54,566 nucleotides of DNA from contig DVNK01000009.1 of NCBI GenBank assembly GCA_018714445.1, forward strand, positions 1-54,566, written 5' to 3'. Both the position numbers and the translations under genes were made by a program. The number at the start of each line of letters is the position of its first letter. The stretch's first letter is position 1. Below are positions 53,723-54,566 of the stretch, one piece after another. The DNA comes from Candidatus Fimadaptatus faecigallinarum. GTDB lineage: Bacteria; Bacillota; Clostridia; Christensenellales; Aristaeellaceae. The notes below the pieces were generated by a model that ran no database searches, was not told where the DNA came from, and saw nothing but the letters and a program-made list of their open reading frames with translations.

Positions 53723-54073
53723 TCATTCGTTCACGCCGCCGCCGCAGAAGTTGCAGGAGCAGCGCTGCGTGCCGTCGGTGAAATTGCCGTTGCCCGCCGC
53801 ATAGCATCCGCAATAATTGTGCCGCAGGTCCTTGTACTCCTCACCGACGCCAGCCAGCACGCAGCCGCACCGCTTGCCGCCTGTGACCGACAGCAGCTCG
53901 TCGTCCGACAGCTGGTCGTTGGGTTCCGTGGTCAGGTCAGCCTCGCTGATGTCCAGCCCGAATGCCCTGGCCTCGGCTATCAGTTCGGCCTTGTCGCTTA
54001 TCTTGCTCAGGCGCTCGCCGAGCTACTGATCGTTGGATACCATTTCCATCAGTTTCTTCATATTATCAGTCAT
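53723..54073 (-). pseudogene. Nif11-leader peptide precursor, copy 3, interrupted by an in-frame TAG
   Basis: The frame starts at ATG 54073 with AAGGAG six bases upstream, and reads MTDNMKKLMEMVSNDQ before TAG at 54025-54023 (codon 17). After it the same frame continues without a gap for 99 codons to TGA (53723-53725), with the full leader (SDDELLSVTGG) and a core holding CGCVLAGVG, CGCYAAGNG and CSCNFCGGG. A single base change from GAG or CAG would explain the TAG. Because everything else is intact, the break must be recent, or it is a sequencing error. A TATAAT-like site (54098-54103) lies just upstream. Confidence 0.75.
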
Positions 54074-54274
54074 ACGCCGCTCCTTAAATCGATTCAAATT
54101 ATATCGGCAGCCACGAGCGAGCCCACGGGTGAACCGGCTCGACGCCGGCTGCATTCCTGCACGTTTTAGCCCCGTCGGCCCGCACGGCGTCCGCTCCGGG
54201 CGCGCGACGCGCAGCCGCATCGGACTTCAGTGTCATCGAAGCCGCTTCACATCGCCTTTGGCGCCGCCAGTCGA

Positions 54275-54566
54275 CTAATGGTCCACGCCGCCGCCGATGC
54301 TAGCGCAGCGGCAGCGATTCACTTTGTCTTCGAACACGCCGCCGCCCCCGAAGCTGCAGTCGCACTCCTTGCAGTTATCGCCCGCCTTGCCGACGCCGCA
54401 CACGACGCACGCGCACTTGCCGCCGCCTGCGACCGCGTCCAGCTCGTCATCGCTCAGCTCCGCGCTCGTATCCGCTGCGAAATCGGCCTCGCTCAGCGCT
54501 ATGCCCCGCTGCTGCGCTTCGGCTATTATGGCATCCTTGTCCATGCCATTGAGCCGTTCAACCAAC
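54275..54566 (-). CDS. Nif11-leader peptide precursor, copy 4, 5' end beyond the window
   Basis: The frame is open at the right edge, so about 18 leader residues are missing by comparison with copies 1-3. The visible part has the leader end SDDELDAVAGG and a core with eight cysteines: CACVVCGVG, CDCSFGGGG and CRCASIGGG, plus a cysteine just before the second motif (NCKECDC) and one inside the first motif. The stop is TAG 54275-54277. The gap to copy 3 (54074-54274) contains no gene. It is the first of the four in transcription order seen here; more may lie upstream. Confidence 0.82.
   Translation of the reverse strand, partial: LVERLNGMDKDAIIAEAQQRGIALSEADFAADTSAELSDDELDAVAGGGKCACVVCGVGKAGDNCKECDCSFGGGGVFEDKVNRCRCASIGGGVDH

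Noticed and set aside
53723-54073. Read-through or recoding of TAG (for example pyrrolysine) in precursor copy 3
   Set aside because: TAG serves as the ordinary stop of lon, yqeK, trmFO and precursor copy 4 in this window, and no recoding element was seen. A nonsense mutation or sequence error is simpler.

Overview
This window looks like a piece of chromosome from a GC-rich anaerobic member of the Clostridia (Firmicutes). The evidence is gene content and order: a dprA-topA-trmFO-hslV-hslU block, an obg-yhbY-nadD-yqeK-rsfS ribosome/NAD block, greA-lysS, NfnAB, GerMN-domain proteins, DacF-type carboxypeptidase and YkuD L,D-transpeptidases. Folate-dependent TrmFO and electron-bifurcating NfnAB fit an anaerobic Gram-positive. 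Despite high GC, isoleucine is mostly encoded by ATA, and TTG and GTG starts are common. I could not assign a genus and saw no tRNA, rRNA, CRISPR array, prophage or insertion sequence.

Layout, left to right. 1-4.2 kb: the end of a zinc-ribbon gene, engB and lon on the minus strand. 4.3-9.1 kb: a minus-strand operon of response regulator, sensor kinase, GerMN lipoprotein and a second GerMN protein, the same order as actinobacterial MtrA-MtrB-LpqB. 9.3-14.4 kb: three plus-strand cell-wall genes (a D,D-carboxypeptidase and two L,D-transpeptidases). The two transpeptidase genes carry WalR-box-like sites, so the neighbouring two-component system may control them. 14.7-19.5 kb: obg, yhbY, nadD, yqeK and rsfS, interrupted by an opposite-strand membrane protein. 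19.6-22.3 kb: nfnA-nfnB followed by a hairpin-rich non-coding stretch. 23-28.3 kb: a solute-binding-like membrane protein, greA-lysS and an MFS transporter with a repeat-rich tail. 28.5-30.2 kb: two unknown genes. 30.4-35.8 kb: a four-gene Gld-like ABC transporter operon. 36-39.7 kb: a membrane protein with repeats and a nucleotidyltransferase fused to a catalytically dead phosphomannomutase domain. 39.8-42.7 kb: an ECF sigma operon with two exported proteins. 43.2-52.7 kb: hslU, hslV, trmFO, topA and dprA, with comM divergent. 52.9 kb to the right edge: four tandem Nif11-leader peptide precursors.

The most unusual element is the right-hand peptide cluster. Each precursor has a Nif11-like leader ending in a double glycine, then a core with three copies of the motif C-x-C-x3-G-x-G. 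All 12 units across the four genes keep it. One precursor is interrupted by an in-frame TAG. No maturation enzyme or transporter is inside the window, so the rest of the system presumably lies beyond the right edge.

A second theme is degenerate tandem repeats. Intergenic arrays with periods of about 63, 229, 68 and 57 bases sit just 3' of genes, and in-frame repeats of 36 and 39 bases extend coding regions. Several proteins (MFS protein, DUF4340 protein, DprA, the 415-residue membrane protein) carry long Ala/Pro/Thr/Glu-rich low-complexity segments.
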